A DNA stretch of 18,935 bases from JAFARZ01 sp035651595 (GTDB lineage: Bacteria > Actinomycetota > Actinomycetes > Streptosporangiales > Streptosporangiaceae), in contig DASRFJ010000084.1 of NCBI GenBank assembly GCA_035651595.1, positions 1 through 18,935 of the forward strand, read 5' to 3'. Each line of letters starts with the position of its first letter. Position 1 is the stretch's first letter. A program made the position numbers and the translations under genes. Below, piece by piece: positions 7,240-14,022 of this stretch. Below the pieces are notes generated by a model. The model had not been told where the DNA came from and made no database searches. It saw only the letters and a program-made list of their open reading frames with translations.

Positions 7240-8634
7240 ATGCCCGAGCTAAGCCCCCGCCGCCGGTTCCTTGTGCTCGCGATCTGCTGCGCGAGCATCC
7301 TCGTCGTGGTGATGGACATCTCGATCGTCAACGTCGCGCTGCCCGCGATCCATCATGCCCTGCACGCCTCGGAGTCGGGCCTGCAGTGGACGGTCGACGC
7401 GTACACGCTGGTGCTGGCCAGCTTCCTGGTGCTGGCCGGGTCGACCGCCGACCGGGTGGGACGGCGGCGCGTCTTCCAGATCGGCCTTGCCGCCTTCGGG
7501 ATCGGCTCGCTGCTGTGCGGCCTGGCGCCGGGCATCGGCTGGCTGATCGCGGCGCGCGTGCTCCAGGCCGCCGGCGGCACGATGCTGAACCCGGTAGCGA
7601 TGGCGATCGTCGCCAACACGTTCCCCGAGCCGGCCGAGCGGGCGAAGGCGATCGGCGTGTTCGGCTCCGTGTCCGGCCTGGCGCTGGCGCTCGGCCCGAT
7701 CCTCGGCGGTGCCCTGGTCGACGGCCTTGGCTGGCGCGCCATCTTCTATGTGAACGTGCCGATCCTCGCCGCGGCGATCGTGTGCACCGCGCTGTTCGTG
7801 CCGGAGTCCCGCGCGCCGCGGGCGCGCCGGTTCGACCCGGTGGGCCAGCTGCTGATGATCCTGGTGCTGGGCAGCGTCGTCTACGCGATCATCGAGTCCA
7901 GGCCGCTTGGCTGGACCTCGCCGGTAATCCTCGGCCTGCTCGCGGTCGCGGTACTTGGCGCGCTGGGCATCCTGCGGTACGAACCGCGCCGCGCCGATCC
8001 GCTGCTCGAGCTGCGCTTGTTCCGCAGCGTGCCGTTCAGCGGCGCGATCGTCATGGCGCTGATGGCCTTGTGCGCGTTCGGCGCGTTCCTGTTCGTGACG
8101 ACCCAATATCTTCAGAACGTCCGCGCCTTTCCGGCGCTCACGGCCGGGCTGTGTCTTCTCCCGGTCGGCGTGCTGGTCGTGGTCTTGTCCCCGCGCACCG
8201 GCCGTCTGGTCGCGACCCGCGGTCCTCGCGTGCCGCTGGTCATCTCCGGCGTCGCACTGGCGCTGGGCGGCGCTGTGTCGCTCTGGCTCGGACCGGACAC
8301 GCCGCTGCCTGTCGTGCTCGGGAGCTACCTGCCGTTCGGAGTATTTCTTGGCATGGTCAACCCGCCGATCACCAACACCGCCGTCGCCGGCATGCCCCGC
8401 TCGATGGCCGGGGTGGCCGCGTCGCTCGCCTCGACCGGCCGGCAGACCGGCACCACGCTCGGCGTCGCGGTTTCCGGCACGATCGTGGGTGCGGCGCTGG
8501 CACCCGGCGGGGCCGCGTTCACCGGCGCGGCGCACGGCGTGTGGTGGCTGACACTCGGCCTCGGCGTCGGCATCGCGCTGCTCGGGCTGGTCAGCACCGG
8601 GCGCTGGGCCGCCGCCAGCAACCGAGGCCTATGA
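7240..8634 (+). CDS. MFS transporter, DHA2-type (14-TM) drug/metabolite exporter
   Basis: A 464-residue integral membrane protein of the DHA2 (EmrB/QacA-like) branch of the major facilitator superfamily, normally proton-driven efflux pumps with 14 membrane segments. Visible motifs: VMDISIVNVALP at residues 24-35 (the motif D1 region of DHA2 pumps), GRRRVFQIG after the second helix (motif A), and the antiporter motif C GLALALGPILGG in helix 5. ATG 7240 has only GGAAG very close upstream, so the ribosome site is not ideal. It is divergent from the LysR gene, whose operator lies 57 bp upstream, so substrate-induced export is the likely scheme. The last 310 bp are overlapped antisense by an open frame from the secreted-protein gene. 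A 16-bp hairpin follows 6 bp after its stop. Confidence 0.93.
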   Translation: MPELSPRRRFLVLAICCASILVVVMDISIVNVALPAIHHALHASESGLQWTVDAYTLVLASFLVLAGSTADRVGRRRVFQIGLAAFGIGSLLCGLAPGIGWLIAARVLQAAGGTMLNPVAMAIVANTFPEPAERAKAIGVFGSVSGLALALGPILGGALVDGLGWRAIFYVNVPILAAAIVCTALFVPESRAPRARRFDPVGQLLMILVLGSVVYAIIESRPLGWTSPVILGLLAVAVLGALGILRYEPRRADPLLELRLFRSVPFSGAIVMALMALCAFGAFLFVTTQYLQNVRAFPALTAGLCLLPVGVLVVVLSPRTGRLVATRGPRVPLVISGVALALGGAVSLWLGPDTPLPVVLGSYLPFGVFLGMVNPPITNTAVAGMPRSMAGVAASLASTGRQTGTTLGVAVSGTIVGAALAPGGAAFTGAAHGVWWLTLGLGVGIALLGLVSTGRWAAASNRGL

Positions 8635-10418
8635 GCCTGCCGCTCAAGTTGTGCCCGAAAGGGCACAACTTGAGCGTGCTGATGCCAGGCGCCAGACGCC
8701 GTAGCGGATAACTGCTGGTCCTGATCCCCTCCCGCGGGGCACGGGTTGTTGAGGATCTGGCGGAAGTTGTTGATCAATTGGTGGCTCGTCCCGCCGCCGC
8801 CGAAGACGAGGTAGCTAAGGCTCAGCAGCGATCCGTACTGCGCGTTGCGGCCGAAGTTCGTCGTTGCGCCCGGCAGGACGTTGCCGAATCCCCACCTGCA
8901 GCCGACATCGTCCAGCGGGTTATGGTCGCTGTTCTGGAACGCGCTGAAGAACGGATAGAAGGCGGCCGGCGTGCCCTTGTCGGTCGTCGGGATCAGGGTG
9001 CAGCCCGCTCCCGTGGTGCGGTTGCAGCCGGGTTCGATTCTCGGCAGGTTCGCTTCGAGGGCGACACGGGAGTAGTTGACCCGGTCACCTGGTCCGGTGC
9101 GCGGGCTGGAGAACAAGACCGTCTGCGGGTGCAAGAGCGTATTGCCGTCCGGCCAGACGGGCTGGTAACTGAGGCTGTCGAAGCCGGTGTTGGTATCGGT
9201 ACAGCCGTTGATATGGATGCGCATCGCCTCGGTACCCGGGAAGCAGAAATCGTCGTCACTGTCGGTCGGCGAGGCGTTGCTGCCGAATCCTTCGGTGTTG
9301 CCCGCGGGGCAGGTAACGGGGTTGCCGCTGGGGTCGAGCCCGAACGGGGTAGCCGGGATGGGGTTGGGGCCCTCGCAGTTCTCGAAGTGCCCGATCTCGC
9401 TGGTGAAGGAGATGTTGTAGGAGTGCGCTGACCAGATGACCCGGGTCTGCTCCGACGAGGTCGAGTACATCGGGTGGAAGTTGTACGGAAGGTTGACGCA
9501 GCTGGTGCCGGTCGGGTCGTACTGAACCTGGCCGAACCCGTTGGCCGCGCTCGCGGTCATGGATCCCGTCTGGCCGGTCGTGTGGTCGCGGATGACGGCG
9601 CGCAGCCCGTTCGGCGTGTCACCCAGCGAAACGCTCAGGTTGTCGCCGGAGTTCATCAGCAGGTCCCGGTTCAGGTCCGGCGTGAACGTGGCGGTCGTGG
9701 AATCCACCGGGTTGGCCGGGGCCGTGGGGTGGCCGTCCTTGGTGAGGAACGCGAAGTTGAAGTACTCGATGCTGCCGACCTTGGCCACGCACGTGGAGTT
9801 CAGTGTGGTCCCGGCCACCGGGTCTTCGGCCAGGCTGAAGATGTTCATCGCGGCACACCACCTGGTCGGGTCGCAGCCGCTTGCGCCGGTCGCGACCTGC
9901 CAGGTCGGCCACGGAACCCATCCCGGCGGGTACAGCTGGAGTTCCAGGAACGCGGTGCCCGGATGCTTGGGCGAGACCGCCGGGTCGACGATGTTGCTGT
10001 CGCTGTCCGGCGTGCACGTGGACACCTGCTCCGGATAGGACTGCGTGGCACACAAGGCCATGCCGAACCAGATCGAGCCGTCAAGCTGGAACTCGTAAGA
10101 CTTGCCGGGCGTATTCGGGTTGACCGGGGAGGGATCGCGCGGAAGCCGCAGCGAGTACGTCATGTGATTGCCCGAACCCGGGACATTGGAGTAGAAGAGC
10201 GCGGACGGCTCGTCGTGACCGACGTACTCCGATCCGAAGACCTCCGAAGAATTAGCCACCTCAGCGCACAAGGCGCTGTATTCGCAGTTGACCGCCGCGT
10301 GCTGGGGCGGGCTCGCCGCCGCCGCTGCGGGCGCCACGGCGCCGAGGTTAGCCGCCGCCGCGGTGGCGCCGGCCAGCAGCACGGCTATCGGGATGGCGAT
10401 CACTCGTCTGACCTTCAT
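8325..10418 (-). CDS. secreted cysteine-rich protein of unknown function (conserved actinobacterial type)
   Basis: The start is ATG 10418 with AGGGAG 8 nt upstream. An obvious signal peptide follows (about residues 1-35: MKVRRV, then an Ala/Val/Leu core, ending near APAAAAA). The mature part is rich in Asn, Pro, Thr and Gly with about 16 cysteines, which suggests a disulfide-bonded extracellular protein. Segments such as WFGMALC, PGWVPWPTW, GDTPNGLRAVIRDHTTGQTG, PDGNTLLHP and GCTLIPTTDKG resemble, from memory, a family of uncharacterised actinobacterial secreted proteins of about 480-570 residues. No catalytic motif is recognised. The family-like part ends near NNPCP (8736), but no stop follows. 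The frame runs about 136 more codons, through the hairpin and antisense to the MFS gene, to TAG at 8325. The true end is uncertain. Upstream it is also in frame with the amidohydrolase with no intervening stop. Confidence 0.8.
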   Translation of the reverse strand: MKVRRVIAIPIAVLLAGATAAAANLGAVAPAAAAASPPQHAAVNCEYSALCAEVANSSEVFGSEYVGHDEPSALFYSNVPGSGNHMTYSLRLPRDPSPVNPNTPGKSYEFQLDGSIWFGMALCATQSYPEQVSTCTPDSDSNIVDPAVSPKHPGTAFLELQLYPPGWVPWPTWQVATGASGCDPTRWCAAMNIFSLAEDPVAGTTLNSTCVAKVGSIEYFNFAFLTKDGHPTAPANPVDSTTATFTPDLNRDLLMNSGDNLSVSLGDTPNGLRAVIRDHTTGQTGSMTASAANGFGQVQYDPTGTSCVNLPYNFHPMYSTSSEQTRVIWSAHSYNISFTSEIGHFENCEGPNPIPATPFGLDPSGNPVTCPAGNTEGFGSNASPTDSDDDFCFPGTEAMRIHINGCTDTNTGFDSLSYQPVWPDGNTLLHPQTVLFSSPRTGPGDRVNYSRVALEANLPRIEPGCNRTTGAGCTLIPTTDKGTPAAFYPFFSAFQNSDHNPLDDVGCRWGFGNVLPGATTNFGRNAQYGSLLSLSYLVFGGGGTSHQLINNFRQILNNPCPAGGDQDQQLSATASGAWHQHAQVVPFRAQLERQAHRPRLLAAAQRPVLTSPSSAMPTPRPSVSHHTPCAAPVNAAPPGASAAPTIVPETATPSVVPVCRPVEASDAATPAIERGMPATAVLVIGGLTMPRNTPNGR
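8641..8676. terminator. strong bidirectional hairpin after the MFS gene
   Basis: CGCTCAAGTTGTGCCC (8641-8656) and GGGCACAACTTGAGCG (8661-8676) form a perfect 16-bp stem closed by a GAAA tetraloop (GNRA type on the plus-strand RNA). It begins 6 bp after the MFS stop, so it probably terminates that transcript. It has no T-tract. It also lies where the convergent secreted-protein gene should end, so it may work on both strands. Confidence 0.75.
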
Positions 10419-11717
10419 TGCCCACGCTCCCTGCGAGCCGGTCACCGGCTGGGCATGTCCCAGCACCACAGCGTGCCGAGCTTCGAGCGGAGCGTAACAC
10501 CGGACCATTGCGCCCCGGAGGACCCAAATTTGCGGTAATAGTGCGATTGGAACGCCGCGCGCGTAGACAGCGCGGATGCGGTGCAGCGCTTCGGGGTCCG
10601 CTATCGGGTCGCCGTCCACCACGAGGATGTCCGCGTCGAACCCTGGCGCGATGCGCCCCTTCCGGTCGCTCAGCCCGCACGCCGCGGCGTTGCCGGAAGT
10701 GACGGCGCGCAGCGCTTCCGCCTGGCTGGCGCCGAGCGCGCGCAGCGCGGCCGGAGCACGCCGGACAGCGTCGTGCGGTTTGGCGGTCGAGATGCCGGCA
10801 TCACTGGCGAACGCCGCGATCGCACCGGCCTGGTACAGCCGTCGTGTGGCCGCGACGATGCCTGGCATGCGAGCGGCGACCTCGGGATTGGCCGCGAACA
10901 ATGTGAACGGGGGATCCGAGCCGATGCCCATGGTGAGCCCGGCGACGATCCGCCGGTCAGCGATCAACCGGATCAGGTCCTCGGGTGCCTCGATCCCGTC
11001 CTCGGTCCAGAACGTCACGTGCTCGATCCCGTCCGTGCCCGCCGCCACCGTGTCCGCGATCGCGCCGGTGGCGTGCGCGTGCATCGTCACCGCGAGCCCC
11101 AGCCGGTGCGCCTCCTCGGTGACCGCACGCAGTACTTCTACCGGGAACTGGGGTGCGTGCCGGTCTGTCCCTGGGGTCATCGTCCCCCCGCTGGCCATGA
11201 CCTTGATGACGTCCACCCCGCGTTCGGCATGCTCGCGCACCGCGGACCGGACGGCATCCGCGGTCGGCTCGACACCGCCGCCGAGGAAGAAGCAGTGCCC
11301 GCGCGGCGTCGTGATCGGCGGCCCGGACGCGATGATCGTCGGCAGGCCAGGCTGGCCGCGCAGTCCCAGCGACAGGTAGTCGCGATCGCCGAGGTCCCGG
11401 ACGGTGGTGACCCCGCCGCGCAGCGCGTCCCGCGCGGCCCGGGTCATCGACTCGATGACCTCCGCGTCCGAACGCACGCTGAGCGCGCCGACCGGATCGT
11501 GCGTCGCGTCGAACGCCAGGTGGACATGAGTGTCAATCAGCCCGGGAAGCAGTGTCGCCCCCGCATAGTCCACGATGCTGGCGCCGTCGGGCGCCTCGCG
11601 GCCGGACGTGACGGCGACGATCCCCGCGCCATCGATCATCACCGCCGGGTCGGGTGCCAAAGCAGAGCCGGTCCCGTCGAACAGCCACCCCGCTCGCAGC
11701 ACGGTCACCGCAGCCAT
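10419..11717 (-). CDS. amidohydrolase family protein (no stop codon of its own)
   Basis: A metal-dependent amidohydrolase of the imidazolonepropionase/prolidase-like branch, presumed cytoplasmic. Landmarks, numbered from ATG 11717: an N-terminal beta-sandwich strand VLRAGWLFDGTG, the metal pair H64/H66 in LIDTHVHL, the likely carboxylated Lys172 in VIKVMASGG, MHAHATG (His213/215), GIEH233, and Asp306 in FASDAG. It ends with DADILVVDGDPIADP, typical of the C-terminal sandwich. Substrate unknown; family members hydrolyse cyclic amides, Xaa-Pro or carbamate-type bonds. An upstream ATG at 11729 is possible but less likely by alignment. The family-typical C-terminus falls near 10541 (about 392 residues), but there is no stop. 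The frame continues 41 codons to the start of the secreted protein and then through it. The end given here is that boundary, not a stop codon. Confidence 0.85.
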
Positions 11718-11796
11718 GCAGATCATCATCGGCCCGCGGACGGCGTTTGTCAGCGTGGCGCGGCTATGGAGAAATCCCCTCGCAGCGCGTATCGTG

Positions 11797-11820
11797 TCGA
11801 TGTATCAACTCGATATATCG
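11797..11820. promoter_or_regulatory. AT-rich repeat/palindrome upstream of the methyltransferase, candidate operator
   Basis: TCGATGTATC (11797-11806) and TCGATATATC (11810-11819) are 10-bp direct repeats with one mismatch, 13 bp apart. The second is also within the perfect palindrome CGATATATCG (11811-11820). GATGTATC and GATATATC also make an imperfect dyad with a 5-nt centre. This AT-rich patch lies in the divergent amidohydrolase/methyltransferase region, about 50 bp before the methyltransferase start, where an operator or -10 region is expected. The regulator is unknown; PadR or TetR family proteins use sites of this kind. Confidence 0.45.
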
Positions 11821-11866
11821 GACCGACGGTTCGCCGTAGTCCGGCTGACCCCAGGAGGCAGCGAGG

Positions 11867-12604
11867 GTGTCCAGCGCGCAGTTGTACGACACGATCGGAA
11901 CCACCTACACGGTGACGCGGCGCACCGAGCCGCGGATCGCGTCACGGGTCTGGGCCGCGCTCGGCGACGCGCGGACGGTGGTGAATGTCGGGGCTGGCAC
12001 CGGTTCTTACGAGCCCCCCGACCGCGAGGTCACCGCGGTGGAACCGTCGGCGGTCATGCGGGCGCAGCGTCCGGCGGGCGCGGCGCCGTGCGTGATCGCC
12101 ACCGCGGAGAGCCTTCCGTTCGAGGACCAGTCCTTCGATGCCGCGATGGCATTCAGCACCCTGCATCACTGGCAGGACCCGATCGCGGGACTGCGCGAGA
12201 TGCGGCGCGTGGCTCGTCGCGTGGTGGTATTCACGATCGACATCGGATGGCGTCACCGGTTCTGGCTCACTCGCGACTACCTGCCTGAGGTCGCGGACCT
12301 GCTCGCCGGGCGGCCTTCGCTGACGGAGCTGACCGGCGCGATCGGTGCCCGCGCTGAGCCGGTGCCGATCCCGTGGGACTGCGTTGACGGCTTCTTCGAG
12401 GCCTACTGGCGCCGGCCCGCGGCGTACCTGGACGACCAGGTCCGTCGCGGAATGTCGGTGTGGCCCAGGATCGGACCGTCGGCCGAGCAGCGGGCCATGC
12501 GCAGCCTCCGCGATGACCTTGCCTCGGGCCGGTGGGCCGAACGCAACCGCGACCTCGTCGCGCTGGAGGAGGCAGAGCTTGGCCTTCGGCTGCTGGTGGC
12601 CTGA
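11867..12604 (+). CDS. class I SAM-dependent methyltransferase (UbiE/type 11)
   Basis: A 245-residue soluble methyltransferase. Motif I is VVNVGAGTG at about residues 38-46 (SAM-binding loop). The acidic strand-2 position is in VTAVEPS (the Glu contacting the ribose). Motif II/III is ESLPFEDQSFDAAMAFSTLHHW, with the usual LHHW of type 11 methyltransferases. The C-terminal half (about 130-245) carries no recognised substrate domain, so the substrate is unknown. The start is GTG 11867, fixed by a perfect AGGAGG at 11853-11858, 8 nt upstream. A VOC-family gene follows after 63 bp and may be co-transcribed. The gene is divergent from the amidohydrolase. Confidence 0.92.
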   Translation: MSSAQLYDTIGTTYTVTRRTEPRIASRVWAALGDARTVVNVGAGTGSYEPPDREVTAVEPSAVMRAQRPAGAAPCVIATAESLPFEDQSFDAAMAFSTLHHWQDPIAGLREMRRVARRVVVFTIDIGWRHRFWLTRDYLPEVADLLAGRPSLTELTGAIGARAEPVPIPWDCVDGFFEAYWRRPAAYLDDQVRRGMSVWPRIGPSAEQRAMRSLRDDLASGRWAERNRDLVALEEAELGLRLLVA

Positions 12605-12667
12605 ACCCGCGCCCCCTCGTGGCATGCTTGAGAGCGCCCGGGCCACCGCTGAGCCGATAGGAGCGCG

Positions 12668-13126
12668 ATGCCTCCCCGATTCCAGCTCGTCATCGACTGC
12701 AAGGACCCCGAGCTACTCGCCCGCTTCTGGGCGGAGGCCCTGGGCTACGTGCTCGAACCGCCCCCGGCCGGCTTCGCTACCTGGGACGACTGGCGGCGTG
12801 AGGTCGGGCTTCCCGACGACGAGCTGGGAACCGGCACGGACAGCATCGTCGATCCCCGCGGTGCGGGCCCCCGCATCTGGTTCCACGCGCTGCCGGACGC
12901 CAAAGTGGTCAAGAACCGTCTCCATCTCGACGTCCACGCCAGCGGCGGCACCAGCACGACCGACCGTTCGGTTCCGCTGGCCACGCGCATCCAGCGAGTC
13001 GACGCCGAAGCCAAGCGCCTGGCCGATCTCGGTGCCACGATCACCGGACCGCTAACCGCCGAGGGCCTCGATCACTACGCGATGGGGATGAAGGATCCCG
13101 AAGGCAACGAGTTCGACATCAACTGA
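12668..13126 (+). CDS. VOC (glyoxalase/bleomycin-resistance-like) family protein
   Basis: A 152-residue protein with the two-module fold of the vicinal oxygen chelate superfamily. The N-terminal module opens FQLVIDCKDPELLARFWAEALGY, the usual first beta-alpha unit. The middle strand RLHLDVHA supplies a metal-ligand-type His/Asp region. The end DHYAMGMKDPEGNEFDIN is the classic final strand with Glu as a likely metal ligand. Members isomerise or cleave small molecules or simply bind drugs; this subgroup (glyoxalase-like, PF18029 type) has mostly unassigned function. The start is ATG 12668 with AGGAG at 12659-12663. It lies 63 bp after the methyltransferase and is possibly in the same transcript. 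Confidence 0.9.
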   Translation: MPPRFQLVIDCKDPELLARFWAEALGYVLEPPPAGFATWDDWRREVGLPDDELGTGTDSIVDPRGAGPRIWFHALPDAKVVKNRLHLDVHASGGTSTTDRSVPLATRIQRVDAEAKRLADLGATITGPLTAEGLDHYAMGMKDPEGNEFDIN

Positions 13127-13132
13127 CCCTCT

Positions 13133-13246
13133 CGCCCGCCGCCCGCGCCGCACCCTCCGCCCGCCCGCCGCCCGCGCCGCACCCCACGTACGCCCGCCGC
13201 TCGCCGCGTGCGCCCGCCGCACCCTCCGCGCGCCCGCCGCCCGCGC
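13133..13246. repeat. C-rich spaced repeat array (CGCCCGCCGC core)
   Basis: The 10-mer CGCCCGCCGC starts at 13133, 13162, 13191, 13211 and 13231, that is, at spacings of 29, 29, 20 and 20 bp. The first two copies extend to a 22-bp identity (13133-13154 and 13162-13183), and CACCCTCC recurs after several copies. The array begins directly after the VOC stop codon and ends at the 22-bp palindrome. Nothing here looks coding. Confidence 0.8.
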
Positions 13247-13267
13247 AAACCGGATATATCCGGTTTG
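13246..13267. promoter_or_regulatory. 22-bp perfect palindrome
   Basis: The sequence from 13246 to 13267 equals its own reverse complement. Its left half is CAAACCGGATA. It has no loop, so as DNA it is a symmetrical protein-binding site, and as RNA a weak hairpin. Its GATATATC centre (13253-13260) also occurs in the dyad upstream of the methyltransferase. It could be an operator or the 3' end signal of the methyltransferase/VOC transcript. Confidence 0.6.
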
Positions 13268-13327
13268 TCATGGCATGGCCTTGCTCTATCGCCGGTCATA
13301 CCGTCCCCGGGGGCGCTCCGGAATGAT

Positions 13328-13457
13328 TGCGGACACTTACCCCCCCAGATTGGGGGGGTAAGCCATCGTCACCCGGAGGGTGGTCGCATCCGCGAGAAGA
13401 TTTTGTTTGCGCTGGTCAGGAGACCGCTCGGGTCAATCTTCTTGGTCAGTGTCCGCA
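13328..13457. mobile_element. MITE-like element, 130 bp, with terminal inverted repeats and 5-bp target duplication
   Basis: The ends are TGCGGACACT (13328-13337) and AGTGTCCGCA (13448-13457), a perfect 10-bp terminal inverted repeat. The similarity continues inward, with gaps, to AGATTG on both ends (about 24-25 bp). The element is flanked by ATGAT on both sides (13323-13327 and 13458-13462), as expected for a target duplication. Inside the left end, TTACCCCCCC and GGGGGGGTAA (13337-13346/13352-13361) form a perfect 10-bp stem. AGAAGATT/AATCTTCT (13395-13402/13435-13442) forms a second hairpin. There is no transposase, so it would have to be mobilised in trans. TG...CA ends with 5-bp duplications occur in several IS families, so no family is assigned. 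Confidence 0.65.
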
Positions 13458-13463
13458 ATGATG

Positions 13464-13485
13464 GGGCGCGCCCTGCGGCGCGCCC
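13464..13485. terminator. GC-rich hairpin after the MITE-like element
   Basis: GGGCGCGCC (13464-13472) and GGCGCGCCC (13477-13485) make a perfect 9-bp stem with a 4-nt CTGC loop. There is no T-tract. It may be the terminator of the methyltransferase/VOC transcript, which would then have been separated from its genes by the inserted element. Confidence 0.4.
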
Positions 13486-13498
13486 GAAGTAACACTAA

Positions 13499-13510
13499 AT
13501 ATCCGGATAT
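13499..13510. promoter_or_regulatory. 12-bp palindrome ATATCCGGATAT
   Basis: A perfect 12-bp palindrome in an AT-rich patch (CTAAATATCCGGATAT) amid very GC-rich DNA. It is composed of the same half-site words (ATCCGG/CCGGAT) as the 22-bp palindrome about 250 bp upstream. It is possibly a second site for the same DNA-binding protein. Confidence 0.4.
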
Positions 13511-13665
13511 GGGGCGCGGGCTGGACGCCGCAGCCTGGCCGACCGCGACCGGGGACGGGCCGCAACCGGGCGGGGCCGCGAGCGGGCCGGGCCTGGGGCG
13601 CGCGTGAGCACAGGAGCCTCAGCTCTCTCGCGAAAAGTCGTCCAGGGCTAGATTTACGATGCTTT

Positions 13666-13684
13666 GTAGTACTACGTTATGTAG
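13666..13684 (+). promoter_or_regulatory. overlapping dyads upstream of the small-protein/whiB-like operon
   Basis: GTAGTACTAC (13666-13675) is a perfect palindrome and CTAC-GTTAT-GTAG (13672-13684) a second overlapping dyad, about 33-50 bp before the GTG start of the operon. The GTAG/CTAC half-sites are reminiscent of BlaI/MecI-family operators (TACA/TGTA half-sites), but that link is an inference. The AT-rich setting suggests the operon promoter lies here. Confidence 0.4.
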
Positions 13685-13716
13685 AGGGGGACGGAAACCA
13701 CCGCCGGAGGCGGATT

Positions 13717-14022
13717 GTGGCTCTCGTGACGACATCCCGGCGCACCGGCACCGGCCCAAGCCCGAGCCCAAGCACAGGTCGAAGCCCAAGCGCAAGCACA
13801 GGCATAAGCCCAGGCACCGGGGACATGCTGCGCCGACGGTGCGAGGATCTGGTGGCCGCCGAACTCAGCAGGCTGGCCAGGCGCGTGCCCGTGCTCCGTC
13901 CCGGGCAACTGACGCATGTGGAAGCGGCTCTCGGCCGGGTCCTCGGCGAGCTGGTGCTGGACCGTGCCCACGCCGTTCGCGGCGACCAGCTGGCCGCGTT
14001 GTTCGATCTGGCGGACCGCTGA
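13717..14022 (+). CDS. small protein with HemA (glutamyl-tRNA reductase) dimerisation-domain-like C-terminus
   Basis: A 101-residue protein. The GTG start (13717) is supported by GGAGG at 13706-13710 with a 6-nt spacer. Residues 8-35 are low complexity (Ser/Pro/Thr/Gly), encoded by imperfect AAGCCC-type repeats. Residues about 37-101 are helical: CEDLVAAELSRLARRVPVLR then LTHVEAALGRVLGELVLDRA. That pattern resembles the C-terminal dimerisation helices of glutamyl-tRNA reductase (AEL..L..R.P.L.p....VE.....v...L). The catalytic and NADPH domains are absent, so it is not an enzyme of tetrapyrrole synthesis; it may use the helices for self-association or binding. Its TGA overlaps the WhiB ATG (TGATG), so translation is coupled and the two products probably act together. 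The similarity is by eye and not certain. Confidence 0.7.
   Translation: MALVTTSRRTGTGPSPSPSTGRSPSASTGISPGTGDMLRRRCEDLVAAELSRLARRVPVLRPGQLTHVEAALGRVLGELVLDRAHAVRGDQLAALFDLADR

Larger units (their letters stand above)
13127..13716. other. 590-bp gene-poor island
   Basis: Between the VOC gene and the small WhiB-linked gene I see no credible coding sequence; the open frames crossing it have no ribosome site and no recognisable product. It holds, in order, the C-rich array, the 22-bp palindrome, a MITE-like element (13323-13462 with duplication), a GC hairpin (13464-13485), a second palindrome (13499-13510) and the promoter region of the next operon (13640-13716). The segment 13511-13640 shows nothing beyond high GC. 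Confidence 0.7.

Noticed and set aside
7227..8711. 494-codon open frame overlapping the MFS gene in another frame
   Set aside because: Arg/Pro/Ala-rich out-of-frame translation of the transporter; no hydrophobic segments or motifs.
8325..11729. One true 1,134-residue fusion protein (amidohydrolase plus secreted protein)
   Set aside because: A signal peptide with its own good Shine-Dalgarno sits at the junction and the two parts belong to unrelated families in different compartments; annotated as two genes, with the open frame kept as a finding.
13328..13457. Structured non-coding RNA or riboswitch in place of a mobile element
   Set aside because: The stems could fold as RNA, but the exact ATGAT duplication at both outer edges fits an insertion better, and no gene follows closely enough for cis control.
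13659..14021. N-terminal extension of the WhiB-like protein
   Set aside because: The upstream codons form a Lys/His/Arg-rich shadow of the well-supported small gene; the TGATG junction and family alignment fix the WhiB start at 14022.
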